From: Zoogloeaceae bacterium | Lineage (GTDB): Bacteria > Pseudomonadota > Gammaproteobacteria > Burkholderiales > Rhodocyclaceae | DNA length: 64,000 nucleotides | Assembly (NCBI GenBank): GCA_024235655.1 | Contig: JACKLY010000005.1 | Location: 144,756 to 208,755 of the forward strand | Direction of reading: 5' to 3' | Part shown: piece by piece, positions 26,063 to 34,325 of the stretch | How positions within the stretch are numbered: position 1 is the first letter of the stretch | Layout: each line of letters begins with the position of its first letter | Translations under genes and position numbers: made by a program | The notes under the pieces: generated by a model | The model's input: the letters and a program-made list of their open reading frames with translations, nothing else | The model's database searches: none | Told to the model about the DNA's origin: nothing

Positions 26063-26266
26063 ATGGCAACTGGTACAGTCAAGTGGTTCAACGACGCCAA
26101 GGGTTTTGGTTTTATTACACCTGATGACGGCAGTGAAGATCTGTTCGCTCACTTTTCCGCGATTACGATGTCCGGCTTCAAGAGCCTCAAAGAAGGCGAG
26201 AAGGTCAGCTTTGACGTGACCCAAGGCCCGAAGGGCAAGCAAGCTTCGAATATTCAGAAGGCCTGA
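26063..26266 (+). CDS. Cold-shock protein (CspA family)
   Basis: A 67-residue single cold-shock domain with both RNA-binding motifs: KGFGFI (RNP1) and LFAHF (RNP2-like, in EDLFAHFSAI). It opens MATGTVKWFNDAKGFGFIT, the standard start. AAGGAAG precedes the ATG. The 250-base upstream region has an AT-rich, pyrimidine-run end (a T run at 26037-26046) consistent with a long 5-prime leader as in cspA genes, though I cannot show a thermosensor structure. A strong terminator follows. Confidence 0.95.
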   Translation: MATGTVKWFNDAKGFGFITPDDGSEDLFAHFSAITMSGFKSLKEGEKVSFDVTQGPKGKQASNIQKA

Positions 26267-26282
26267 TTTTTCGGCTCTCCGG

Positions 26283-26308
26283 AAAACCCGCCCACGGCGG
26301 GTTTTTTT
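26283..26308 (+). terminator. Intrinsic terminator of the cold-shock gene
   Basis: Stem AACCCGCC (26285-26292) with GGCGGGTT (26296-26303), loop CAC, followed by a run of seven T (26302-26308). It also faces the convergent moaC end. Confidence 0.92.
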
Positions 26309-26331
26309 ATGCCTGTCATTGGTTGGGCTGC

Positions 26332-26826
26332 TCAGACTGCTGCTCGCCAGTGCCCCGACTTGCCGCCCAGTTTCTCCAGCAGCCGCACCCCTTCGATATG
26401 CATGCCGCGATCAACTGCCTTGCACATGTCGTAGATCGTCAGCAGGCCGGCGCTGGTTGCCGTCAGCGCTTCCATTTCAACACCCGTCTTGCCAGTGCAC
26501 TCGGCGGTAACGAAGCAGTGTACGGCATGGCGTTCGCTATCCAGTTCGAACTCTGCCGCAACGCGGGTCAGCGCAATGGGGTGGCATAGTGGAATCAGAT
26601 CGGCGGTGCGTTTTGCTGCCTGAATCGCGGCAATGCGGGCAATGCCGATAACGTCGCCCTTCTTTGCGCTGCCGCTGGCAATCAGGGTAAAAGTGGCGGG
26701 CTGCATGAAGATGCTGCCGGTGGCGCGGGCGACCCGATGGCTGTCGTTTTTGGCTGCAACGTCAACCATATGCGCCTGGCCTTCATTATCGAAATGGGTC
26801 AGCGGGTTGATTGAAATATCGGACAT
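26332..26826 (-). CDS. moaC: Cyclic pyranopterin monophosphate synthase MoaC
   Basis: A 164-residue molybdenum cofactor enzyme that, after MoaA, forms cyclic pyranopterin monophosphate. Conserved parts: MVDVAAKNDSHRVARA at the N-terminus, KKGDVIGIARIAAIQAAKRT, LIPLCHPI and the catalytic-loop region TGVEMEALTATS, followed by DMCKAVD. ATG at 26826 (MSDISINPLTHF) is taken; an in-frame ATG five codons upstream is less likely. No other mo cofactor gene is adjacent, so it is a lone gene, convergent with the cold-shock gene. Confidence 0.96.
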   Translation of the reverse strand: MSDISINPLTHFDNEGQAHMVDVAAKNDSHRVARATGSIFMQPATFTLIASGSAKKGDVIGIARIAAIQAAKRTADLIPLCHPIALTRVAAEFELDSERHAVHCFVTAECTGKTGVEMEALTATSAGLLTIYDMCKAVDRGMHIEGVRLLEKLGGKSGHWRAAV

Positions 26827-26863
26827 GGTTTGGCGGGTCAAAAGGGTGGGATATCATAGCACC

Positions 26864-28336
26864 ATGAAGATGAATCACTTGCCCGCCGGGCGCTTGGCCC
26901 GGAAAACCCTGTGCTTTTTCCTCTGCACTTCATTGGTGCTGACGCCCCCTGCCTGGAGTGACAGCCTGCCGGATCTGGGCGAATCTGCACGCGCAGATCT
27001 TTCGCCCCAACTGGAACGGAAAATCGGCGACAGCATCATGAACGACATCCGCCTGCATGAGCCGACATATGTCGATGATGCGGAAGTCAGTGGCTACCTT
27101 AACCGGCTGGGCCAGCGCCTGGTGGCGGCGAGTACCGAACCCAGCCGCGACTTTCATTTCTTTGCCATTCGCGACGGACAGGTCAACGCATTTGCCATGT
27201 TTGGCGGATATATCGGGATTAACACCGGTACGATTCTGGTGGCGCAATCTGAGTCGGAACTGGCCGGTGTGGTTGCCCACGAGATTTCCCATGTAACGCA
27301 AAGTCATCTGGCGCGCCAGATTTCGGCGCAAAAGCAGCAGTCGGTCCTCGGCATGATCGCCATGGCCGTTGCCTTGCTTGCGGCGCGCTCGAATTCGCAG
27401 GCAGCCGGTGGCGTCATGGCTGGCAGCGAAGCAGCGATGATCCAGTCACAATTGGCCTTTTCCCGTGATTTCGAGCGTGAGGCCGATCGAATTGGATACG
27501 ACATTCTTGAAAAGGCCGGTTTTGATCCGCGCGGCATGTCGGAGTTTTTTGAGCGCCTGCAGCGTTCGACCCGGGTCTATGAGAACAATGCGCCGGTTTA
27601 CATGCGTTCGCACCCGATTACCGTCGAGCGTATCAGCGACATGCAGAACCGCCAGGCGCGAGCACCGTACAAGCAGTTCCGCGATGGTCTCGATTTTCAG
27701 TTGATACGCGCCAAGCTGCGTGCCCAGCTGGGCACGCCCAAGGAAGCCGTGAATAATTTCGAGACGCTGCTGCGTGAGCGCAAGTACTCCTCGGAAGCAG
27801 CGATCCGCTATGGCCTTGCCTATGCATTATGGCGGGCAAAAAAGTATGCGCAGGCCGATCAGGAGCTGGAGATGGTCAGGCGGCAGAAATCCGGCTCGCC
27901 CATTGCCGAAAACCTGGCTGCGGAGATCAAGGCGGCTTCCGGCGATCTGGCGTCCGCGGTAAAGATCTACCGTGAGGCCTTGCTGCGGTTTCCGACATCC
28001 CGCGCATTGGCCTACGGATATGCGGATGCGCTGTTCTCTCAGCGCAGCTACGATCTTCTGCAAACCTTTCTTGAGGAGCAGTTGCAGCTCTATACGACTG
28101 ATCCCAAACTGTACGGTGTGCAGGCAAAAACCTACGCCATGCAGGGGAAGAAACTGCAGCAGCATCGTGCCCTGGCCGAGATGTATGTGCTGCAGGGGCG
28201 TCTGGTGCCGGCCATCGAGCAGTTACAGTTCGCCCAGCGTGCGGGCGATGGCAATTTCTATGAAATGTCGGTGGTTGATGCACGCTTGCGCGAGCTGAAA
28301 AAGCAGCAGATGGAAGAGGCGAAGCAGAAGAAATAG
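26864..28336 (+). CDS. BepA-like M48 metalloprotease with TPR repeats
   Basis: A 490-residue periplasmic zinc protease of the BepA (YfgC) family, which assists outer-membrane protein and LptD assembly and degrades stalled ones. An N-terminal signal peptide (LCFFLCTSLVLTPPAWS) precedes the M48 domain with HEISH (139-143) and the third-ligand motif EREAD near 205; the C-terminal part (about 290-490) consists of TPR-like helices. ATG at 26864 begins the signal peptide; the frame is open further upstream across moaC, which is on the other strand. The downstream tusA-like gene follows after 42 bases. Confidence 0.9.
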   Translation: MKMNHLPAGRLARKTLCFFLCTSLVLTPPAWSDSLPDLGESARADLSPQLERKIGDSIMNDIRLHEPTYVDDAEVSGYLNRLGQRLVAASTEPSRDFHFFAIRDGQVNAFAMFGGYIGINTGTILVAQSESELAGVVAHEISHVTQSHLARQISAQKQQSVLGMIAMAVALLAARSNSQAAGGVMAGSEAAMIQSQLAFSRDFEREADRIGYDILEKAGFDPRGMSEFFERLQRSTRVYENNAPVYMRSHPITVERISDMQNRQARAPYKQFRDGLDFQLIRAKLRAQLGTPKEAVNNFETLLRERKYSSEAAIRYGLAYALWRAKKYAQADQELEMVRRQKSGSPIAENLAAEIKAASGDLASAVKIYREALLRFPTSRALAYGYADALFSQRSYDLLQTFLEEQLQLYTTDPKLYGVQAKTYAMQGKKLQQHRALAEMYVLQGRLVPAIEQLQFAQRAGDGNFYEMSVVDARLRELKKQQMEEAKQKK

Positions 28337-28378
28337 CGGGTAAAATGCGCCCTCTACCCATTTCTTCCGGATTCCACC

Positions 28379-28606
28379 ATGTCGCACGACCGCGAACTCG
28401 ACGTCAAAGGGCTGAACTGCCCCCTGCCGATCCTGCGCACGAAGAAGGCGCTTTCGGAAATGCCGTCCGGCCAGATATTGCGTGTGCTGGCGACTGATCC
28501 CGGTGCCGTCAAGGATTTTGAGGCCTTTGCCCGCCAGACCGGTAATGCACTGATTGCCAGCGGACAGACGGATCACGTTTTCGAATTCCTGCTGCGGCGC
28601 AAGTAA
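28379..28606 (+). CDS. TusA-like sulfurtransferase (SirA/YedF family)
   Basis: A 75-residue SirA-like protein. The signature CPLPILRTKKAL with active Cys14 is intact, as is the GQILRVLATDPGAVKDF beta-alpha segment. Relatives relay persulfide sulfur for tRNA thiolation, molybdenum cofactor or sulfur oxidation; this gene stands between a protease and pabBC, so the pathway is not indicated by context. Moco biosynthesis gene moaC is 1.6 kb away on the other strand, which may be chance. Confidence 0.9.
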   Translation: MSHDRELDVKGLNCPLPILRTKKALSEMPSGQILRVLATDPGAVKDFEAFARQTGNALIASGQTDHVFEFLLRRK

Positions 28607-28643
28607 GCCACGGCTTCCAGCCGCGGTTGATCAATCCCTTCCC

Positions 28644-30431
28644 ATGGTCGCTTCCTTTGCCCTGCTCGATTTGCCGGGAGGCGGCGGGCTGCTGTTCAGT
28701 GACCTGAGGGAGACGATTCCGGTTGTTGATGCAGGCAGTTTTCAGCAGGGCTGTGCGCGGGCGGAGGCTGCCGCAGCACAGGGCTGGCATGTCGTTGCTG
28801 CGCTGGATTACGAACTGGGGTACGCCCTGGAGCCTGCTGTTAAGGCCGGCAGCAAAAAACCGTCGGATGCGCATGCCGGTTCCAGTCTCGGCCACTTCTG
28901 GGTTTTTTCCGAGCGACAAGTGCTGGATGCCAGCCAGTATGCGACGCATTTGGCTGCGCTCTCTGGGTTGCCGCCGCGCCCGGCAAGCGTGGAAAACTTC
29001 GTGCCGCAACTGCATGCCGCTGCTTATTCCCGCGGTGCAGAGAAAATTCTCGACTACATCGCCGCGGGGGATTGCTATCAGGTCAACCTGACCTTCCCCT
29101 TTACCGGCACCTGCATTGGCGACCCGCTGGCGCTCTATGCCCGCTTGCGCTCGGCACAGCCGGTGGCCTGTGGCGGACTCATCGTGACGCCATCGCGCTG
29201 TGTGCTGTCGTTGTCGCCTGAGCTCTTTGTCGAGCGCCATAAAGGCCGCTTGCATGCCCGGCCAATGAAAGGCACCGCGCCTCGTAGTAGAGATACCAGC
29301 ACGGATAACGAGGCTAAGGCTGGACTGCAGGCCTCCGCCAAGGACAGGGCCGAGAACGTGATGATCGTGGATCTGATCCGCAATGATCTGGGTCGTGTCG
29401 CGCAGCCGGGAAGCGTGGTGGTGGAATCGCTCTGTGATATCGAGAGCTATCCCAGCGTGCACCAGATGACCTCGTCGGTTTCTGCCGCGTGTGATGCCGA
29501 TCTGGCAACGGTGCTGACGGCGTTGTTTCCCTGCGGGTCGATTACCGGTGCGCCCAAAGTGCGTGCCATGCAGATTATCCATGAGCTTGAGTCGGCGCCG
29601 CGCGGCTTGTATACCGGAGCTATCGGTTGGGTAGGTGCCGGCGGGGATTTCAGTTTCAATGTGGCGATCCGTACCCTGCAAGTGGCGGCGGATGGTCAGG
29701 TGGCTTATGGTGTAGGCAGCGGTGTTGTCGCCGACTCACAGCCTGCTGCCGAGTATGCGGAGTGTCTGCTCAAGGCGAGTTTTGTGACGCAGGCAGATCC
29801 GGGTTTCCGCCTGATCGAAACCCTGCGCCTGGAAGGGGGCGCCTACCCGCTGCTTGATCTGCATCTGGCCCGACTCCTGCACTCCGCCAGGGCACTGGCT
29901 TTTACCTGTGAAGAATCGGACGTGCGTGCCTTGCTGCTGGCAAAGGCCAGCCAGCACCCGCATGGCGTTATGCGTGTCCGTCTGACGCTGGGGCGGGCTG
30001 GTGATTTCGAAGTGACTCTGGCAGCTTTGCCGCCCACGCCGGAAGATATGCAAGTCGTCGTGTCCAAGCGCCGTGTGCACTCATCCGACCCGTGGCTGCG
30101 CCACAAGACCACAGTGCGCGACGTGTATGAAGCCGAGCTGGTAGCCCTGCAGTCACGACCGCAGGTATTTGATGCGCTGTTCTTCAACGAGCGTGGCGAG
30201 TTGGCCGAAGGAGCGCGCAGCAGCATCTTCCTGCGCAAGGCGGCTGGCCAGGCGCTGCTGACGCCGGCACTCACTTGTGGTGTCTTGCCCGGCGTGCTGC
30301 GGCATTCGCTGTTGTTGAGCGGGCAGGCAGAGGAGGCGGTGCTGAATGAGGCCGACCTGCTTGCGGCGGTCGAGCTGTATCTCGGCAATGCCTTGCGCGG
30401 CTTGATCCCGGTGACGCTGACGGTCACCTGA
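28644..30431 (+). CDS. pabB: Fused aminodeoxychorismate synthase component I / 4-amino-4-deoxychorismate lyase
   Basis: A 595-residue bifunctional protein of p-aminobenzoate (folate) synthesis. Residues about 1-360 are a PabB chorismate-binding domain: RPMKGTAPR carries the lysine diagnostic for ADC synthase as opposed to anthranilate synthase, followed by VDLIRNDLGR and GSITGAPKVRAM. Residues about 370-595 are a class IV aminotransferase-fold PabC lyase (RLIETLRLEGG, the PLP lysine in LRHKTTVRD, FFNERGELAEG). ATG at 28644 (MVASFALLD) is used; the open frame begins inside the tusA gene. The amidotransferase subunit PabA is not encoded nearby. Confidence 0.93.
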   Translation: MVASFALLDLPGGGGLLFSDLRETIPVVDAGSFQQGCARAEAAAAQGWHVVAALDYELGYALEPAVKAGSKKPSDAHAGSSLGHFWVFSERQVLDASQYATHLAALSGLPPRPASVENFVPQLHAAAYSRGAEKILDYIAAGDCYQVNLTFPFTGTCIGDPLALYARLRSAQPVACGGLIVTPSRCVLSLSPELFVERHKGRLHARPMKGTAPRSRDTSTDNEAKAGLQASAKDRAENVMIVDLIRNDLGRVAQPGSVVVESLCDIESYPSVHQMTSSVSAACDADLATVLTALFPCGSITGAPKVRAMQIIHELESAPRGLYTGAIGWVGAGGDFSFNVAIRTLQVAADGQVAYGVGSGVVADSQPAAEYAECLLKASFVTQADPGFRLIETLRLEGGAYPLLDLHLARLLHSARALAFTCEESDVRALLLAKASQHPHGVMRVRLTLGRAGDFEVTLAALPPTPEDMQVVVSKRRVHSSDPWLRHKTTVRDVYEAELVALQSRPQVFDALFFNERGELAEGARSSIFLRKAAGQALLTPALTCGVLPGVLRHSLLLSGQAEEAVLNEADLLAAVELYLGNALRGLIPVTLTVT

Positions 30432-30461
30432 GATCACTGCCACAAGGTTTGCAGAGCGAGC

Positions 30462-33311
30462 TTAGCCCAGCCGTGCCAGTTGTGGCTTGAGCTTGTCGAG
30501 CGTGGCGCCAAAGTCGGCGACCCGCTTTTTCTCCTGCTCGACTACCGCCGCTGGTGCGCGGGCGACAAAGCTTTCATTGCCCAGCTTGGCGTTGGCCTTG
30601 GCGATCTCGCCCTCAAGACGGGCGATTTCCTTGCTGAGTCGTTCGCGCTCGGCGGCAACGTCGATTTCCACCTTGAGCATGACGCGGAATTCACCAGCCA
30701 CGGCAACCGGTGCCGCCAGTTCATCAGCCAGCTTGTCGAACTCGTCGCCGACGATCTGCACGTCCGAGAGCTTGGCCAGGCCGGCGATGTAGGGGGCAAA
30801 TTCCTTCAGCGTCTCGGCCTTGCCGGCCGCAATCAGCGGCAGTTTTTGCGCCGGCGAAATGTTCATTTCGCCACGCAGATTGCGACAGGCGTAGACGACG
30901 TCCTTGAGCAGTTGCACCTTGGCTTCACTCGCTTCACAGATGCGTTCAGGCTGGGCGACCGGGTAGGGCGCCAGCATGATCGAATCGTGTGACTTGCGGC
31001 CGGCGATCGGAGCGACGGTCTGCCACAGTTCCTCGGTGATGAACGGGATCAGCGGGTGGGCGAGACGGAGCACGGTTTCCAGTACGCGCACGAGCGTGCG
31101 GCGGGTGCCGCGTGCTTCGGCATCGCTGCCAGACTGCATGCGCACCTTGGCCAGTTCCAGATACCAGTCGCAGAACTCGTCCCAGACGAACTCATAGAGT
31201 TCACGTGCCAGCAGGTCGAAGCGATAGTCGGCGAAATGCTTGCCCATCTCGGCTTCGGTGCGTTGCAGGCGGCTGACGATCCAGCGGTCGGCAAAGCCGA
31301 AGTCGAGCTTCGCTTCACCATTGGCCGGCACCTTGCAGGCGCCGCCAGCACCTTGTTCATGGGTGAGCGCGAGGTCGTGACCATCGACGTTCATCAGCAC
31401 GAAGCGAGTGGCGTTCCACAGCTTGTTGCAGAAGTTGCGGTAGCCCTCGCAGCGGCCGAGGTCGAACTTGATGTCGCGACCGGGGCTGGCCAGCGAGAGG
31501 AAGGTGAAGCGCAGTGCGTCAGTGCCGAAGGCCTGGATGCCGGCCGGGAATTCCTTGCGCGTGCGCTTTTCGATCTGCGCTGCCTGCTTCGGGTTCATCA
31601 GGCCGGTGGTGCGTTTCTTGACCAGATCGTCGATGCCGATGCCGTCGATGAGGTCGATCGGGTCGAGCACGTTGCCCTTCGATTTCGACATCTTCTGGCC
31701 TTCCGCGTCGCGGATCAGGCCATGCACATAGACGTGCTTGAACGGGATCTTGCCGGTGATGTGCTTGGTCATCATGACCATGCGTGCCACCCAGAAGAAG
31801 ATGATGTCGAAGCCGGTGACCAGCACCGTCGACGGCAGGTAGAGGTCAAGCGCCGGGTTCGACTTGGCCGGCCACTCCGGTGTCCAGTCCAGCGTCGAGA
31901 ACGGCCACAGGGCGGAGGAATACCAGGTGTCGAGCACGTCCGGGTCGCGCGTCAGCACGCCGGCGTAACCGGCCTTGTCGGCTTCGGCACGGGCTTCTTC
32001 CTCGCTGTGGGCAACGAAGATCTCGCCATTGACGCCATACCAGGCCGGAATCTGGTGGCCCCACCACAGCTGGCGCGAGATGCACCAGTCCTGGATGTTG
32101 TTCAGCCACTGGTTGTAGGTGTTGACCCAGTTCTCGGGTACGAACTTGATCTCGCCGGAAGCCACCACGTCAAGCGCCTTCTCGGTGATCGATTTGCCGT
32201 CAGCACCCGGTTTGCTCATGGCGACGAACCACTGGTCGGTCAGCATCGGTTCGATGACGACGCCGGTACGGTCGCCGCGCGGCACCTTGAGCTTGTGCTT
32301 GTCGGTTTTCTCCAGCACGCCGAGGGCTTCGAGGTCGGCGACGACGGCCTTACGCGCGTCAAAGCGATCCAGGCCGCGATACTTCTCCGGCGCGTGGTCG
32401 TTGATCTTGGCGTCCAGCGTCAGGATCGAGATGATCGGCAGGCTGTGGCGCTGGCCGACCGCGTAGTCGTTGAAGTCGTGCGCCGGGGTGACCTTGACGC
32501 AGCCGGTGCCGAATTCGAGGTCGACATAGCTGTCGGCGATGATCGGGATCTCTCGGTCGCACAAGGGCAGCTTCACCGTCTTGCCGATCAGGGTCTTGTA
32601 GCGTTCATCTTCCGGATGCACCATCACCGCGGTGTCGCCGAGCATGGTTTCCGGGCGCGTCGTGGCAACCGTCAGGCTGCCCGAGCCGTCGGCCAGAGGG
32701 TAGCGGATGTGCCAGAGGAAACCGTCTTCCTCCTCGCTCACCACTTCCAGATCGGAGACGGCGGTGTGCAACGTCGGATCCCAGTTAACCAGCCGTTTGC
32801 CGCGGTAGATCAGGCCCTCCTTGAACATGCGGACGAAGGTTTCGGTGACGATCTTCGACAGCCCCTCATCCATCGTGAAGCGCTCGCGCTTCCAGTCAGG
32901 CGAGGTGCCCAGCCGGCGCATCTGCTTGGTGATGGTGTTGCCCGAGTATTCCTTCCACTCCCAGACTTTCTCCAGAAACTTCTCACGACCAAGGTCGTGG
33001 CGCGAGATGCCCTGTGCATCCAGCTGGCGCTCGACGACGATCTGCGTCGCGATGCCGGCATGATCGGTGCCCGGCTGCCATAGCGTGTTGTGGCCGAGCA
33101 TCCGGTAGTGCCGGGTCAGCGCATCCATGATTGCCTGATTGAAGCCGTGGCCCATGTGCAGCGTGCCGGTGACGTTCGGCGGTGGCAGCAGGATGCAGAA
33201 GGCGTTGGTATTGTTGGTGTCGAGGCCGGCGTCAAAGTAGCCGTTCTCTTCCCATTGCGGGTACCAGCGGCGCTCGATGTCGGCCGGCTCAAAACTCTTG
33301 GCAAGTTCCAT
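30462..33311 (-). CDS. valS: Valine--tRNA ligase
   Basis: A 949-residue class I aminoacyl-tRNA synthetase (E. coli ValS is 951). The HIGH-type motif is HMGH (52-55) in PPPNVTGTLHMGHGFNQA and the KMSKS loop is KMSKSKGN (near 541-548). Editing and anticodon domains follow, with the C-terminal coiled coil RLEGEIAKANAKLGN typical of ValS. ATG at 33311 begins MELAKSFEPADIE; the longer frame upstream has no support. A TATAAT stands about 40 bases upstream (33349-33354, minus strand), although I see no good -35. The gene ends convergent with pabBC. Confidence 0.97.
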   Translation of the reverse strand: MELAKSFEPADIERRWYPQWEENGYFDAGLDTNNTNAFCILLPPPNVTGTLHMGHGFNQAIMDALTRHYRMLGHNTLWQPGTDHAGIATQIVVERQLDAQGISRHDLGREKFLEKVWEWKEYSGNTITKQMRRLGTSPDWKRERFTMDEGLSKIVTETFVRMFKEGLIYRGKRLVNWDPTLHTAVSDLEVVSEEEDGFLWHIRYPLADGSGSLTVATTRPETMLGDTAVMVHPEDERYKTLIGKTVKLPLCDREIPIIADSYVDLEFGTGCVKVTPAHDFNDYAVGQRHSLPIISILTLDAKINDHAPEKYRGLDRFDARKAVVADLEALGVLEKTDKHKLKVPRGDRTGVVIEPMLTDQWFVAMSKPGADGKSITEKALDVVASGEIKFVPENWVNTYNQWLNNIQDWCISRQLWWGHQIPAWYGVNGEIFVAHSEEEARAEADKAGYAGVLTRDPDVLDTWYSSALWPFSTLDWTPEWPAKSNPALDLYLPSTVLVTGFDIIFFWVARMVMMTKHITGKIPFKHVYVHGLIRDAEGQKMSKSKGNVLDPIDLIDGIGIDDLVKKRTTGLMNPKQAAQIEKRTRKEFPAGIQAFGTDALRFTFLSLASPGRDIKFDLGRCEGYRNFCNKLWNATRFVLMNVDGHDLALTHEQGAGGACKVPANGEAKLDFGFADRWIVSRLQRTEAEMGKHFADYRFDLLARELYEFVWDEFCDWYLELAKVRMQSGSDAEARGTRRTLVRVLETVLRLAHPLIPFITEELWQTVAPIAGRKSHDSIMLAPYPVAQPERICEASEAKVQLLKDVVYACRNLRGEMNISPAQKLPLIAAGKAETLKEFAPYIAGLAKLSDVQIVGDEFDKLADELAAPVAVAGEFRVMLKVEIDVAAERERLSKEIARLEGEIAKANAKLGNESFVARAPAAVVEQEKKRVADFGATLDKLKPQLARLG

Positions 33312-33477
33312 AGGAAGCGGGGGAGAAAAACCAGAAGGAAAGCCGGCGATTATACCGGATTGCATGGCCTCTCCGATGGCTCGTCCGCGGTGCCGGCATG
33401 GCTGCCGCCACCGGCATTGTGTGGCTTGCCATTCCGACCCTGTTAATTTTACGGCTTGCTTTTGTGTGGTGTAGACG

Positions 33478-33900
33478 TCAGGCCGGATCGTTATCCTGAT
33501 CGTCCAGCGGCAGGCGGAGCTGTTCCCGCCGTGCGAGAAAATCCTTGATGGCGTCGTTGGCAGTGTCGAGAATGCCGCGGCGCAGATCGGCTTCAAGCAC
33601 CGCGAGGCTCGCTTCGACGAGGCTCGGCAGTTCTGCGGCAAGACGACGTTCCAGCGAGTGGGCGAACTCGGCGGAGAGTCGGGCCGCCAGTGTTTCGTCA
33701 AAACGGTCGCGGCTGGCCGCTGCGGCCGGGGCCTCCGGCATGACCTCTTCCGTGAGTACGGGGATGTCGAATTCCTGCGGTGGAGTAACCGGGTCGGTGA
33801 GAACCGGAAAATCTTCGAGCTGGACGGTGCTGGCGGCGACAAAGCTGCGCCGGCGGCGCATCAGCGAGTCAGCACGCGAAACAATGTCGTCGCTGCTCAT
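33478..33900 (-). CDS. Conserved-looking hypothetical protein downstream of holC
   Basis: A 140-residue protein I do not recognise. It is charged, with no membrane segment or signal peptide: an arginine-rich patch (SLMRRRRSF, residues 12-20), an acidic proline-rich linker (about 25-60) and a C-terminal helical part (about 65-130) rich in Ala, Leu, Glu and Arg. Its ATG overlaps the holC stop (TGATG), so pepA, holC and this gene are translationally linked. Being placed between holC and valS, it might accompany the replisome chi subunit, but nothing in the sequence shows this. Confidence 0.72.
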   Translation of the reverse strand: MSSDDIVSRADSLMRRRRSFVAASTVQLEDFPVLTDPVTPPQEFDIPVLTEEVMPEAPAAAASRDRFDETLAARLSAEFAHSLERRLAAELPSLVEASLAVLEADLRRGILDTANDAIKDFLARREQLRLPLDDQDNDPA

Positions 33901-34325
33901 CAGGCTTTCCCGGCCAGGTCGAGGCTTGTGATTTCATAACCCCGATCCTTGTAGAACTTGAAGCGCTCGCGTGCCGGCAGCCGGACATCCGGATCTTCGC
34001 TGACCACTTCAATGACGCTGGTAAAGCGCGAGAAGCCGGGCGGGATATCGCCCGAGAGATTCATCAGTCGCTCGTCCTGTGGCAGGTCATCAAGCTTGTT
34101 TGTGATGATGACCGGTGTTTCTCCAGCCAGCGGCGAGCCGCTGGCGACATGCGGCACGAAGCCGGTCGGCTGCTGCACCCACAATGCCCGATCGAGTGCG
34201 CTGGCAATTGCCGTATCGGGAGCATAGACGAGCAGGGGTTTCTTCTGGGCGCAGGCCTTGGTGATCAGGCCTGCTGCCGCAAGGATGCGATTGGCCGCGC
34301 CGTGGTAGAAGAAAACCTGGGTCAA
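33900..34325 (-). CDS. holC: DNA polymerase III subunit chi
   Basis: A 141-residue chi subunit (E. coli HolC is 147) that links the clamp loader to single-strand-binding protein. It opens TQVFFYHGAANRILAAAGLI and has LVYAPDTAIASALDRALW and the ASGSPLAGETPVIITN block of the family. The start is TTG at 34325, which overlaps the pepA stop TGA (TTGA); a start further upstream would run into pepA in another frame without support. The pepA-holC-valS neighbourhood is conserved in many proteobacteria. Confidence 0.92.
   Translation of the reverse strand: MTQVFFYHGAANRILAAAGLITKACAQKKPLLVYAPDTAIASALDRALWVQQPTGFVPHVASGSPLAGETPVIITNKLDDLPQDERLMNLSGDIPPGFSRFTSVIEVVSEDPDVRLPARERFKFYKDRGYEITSLDLAGKA

Noticed and set aside
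26633..26863. Upstream extension of the BepA-like protein by 77 residues
   Set aside because: It would run antisense through moaC and remove the signal peptide from the N-terminus.
31056..33083. 675-codon open frame on the plus strand inside valS
   Set aside because: The opposite strand codes for a complete ValS. The antisense translation is rich in Val, Gly, Asp and Arg without motifs, typical of a GC-driven shadow.
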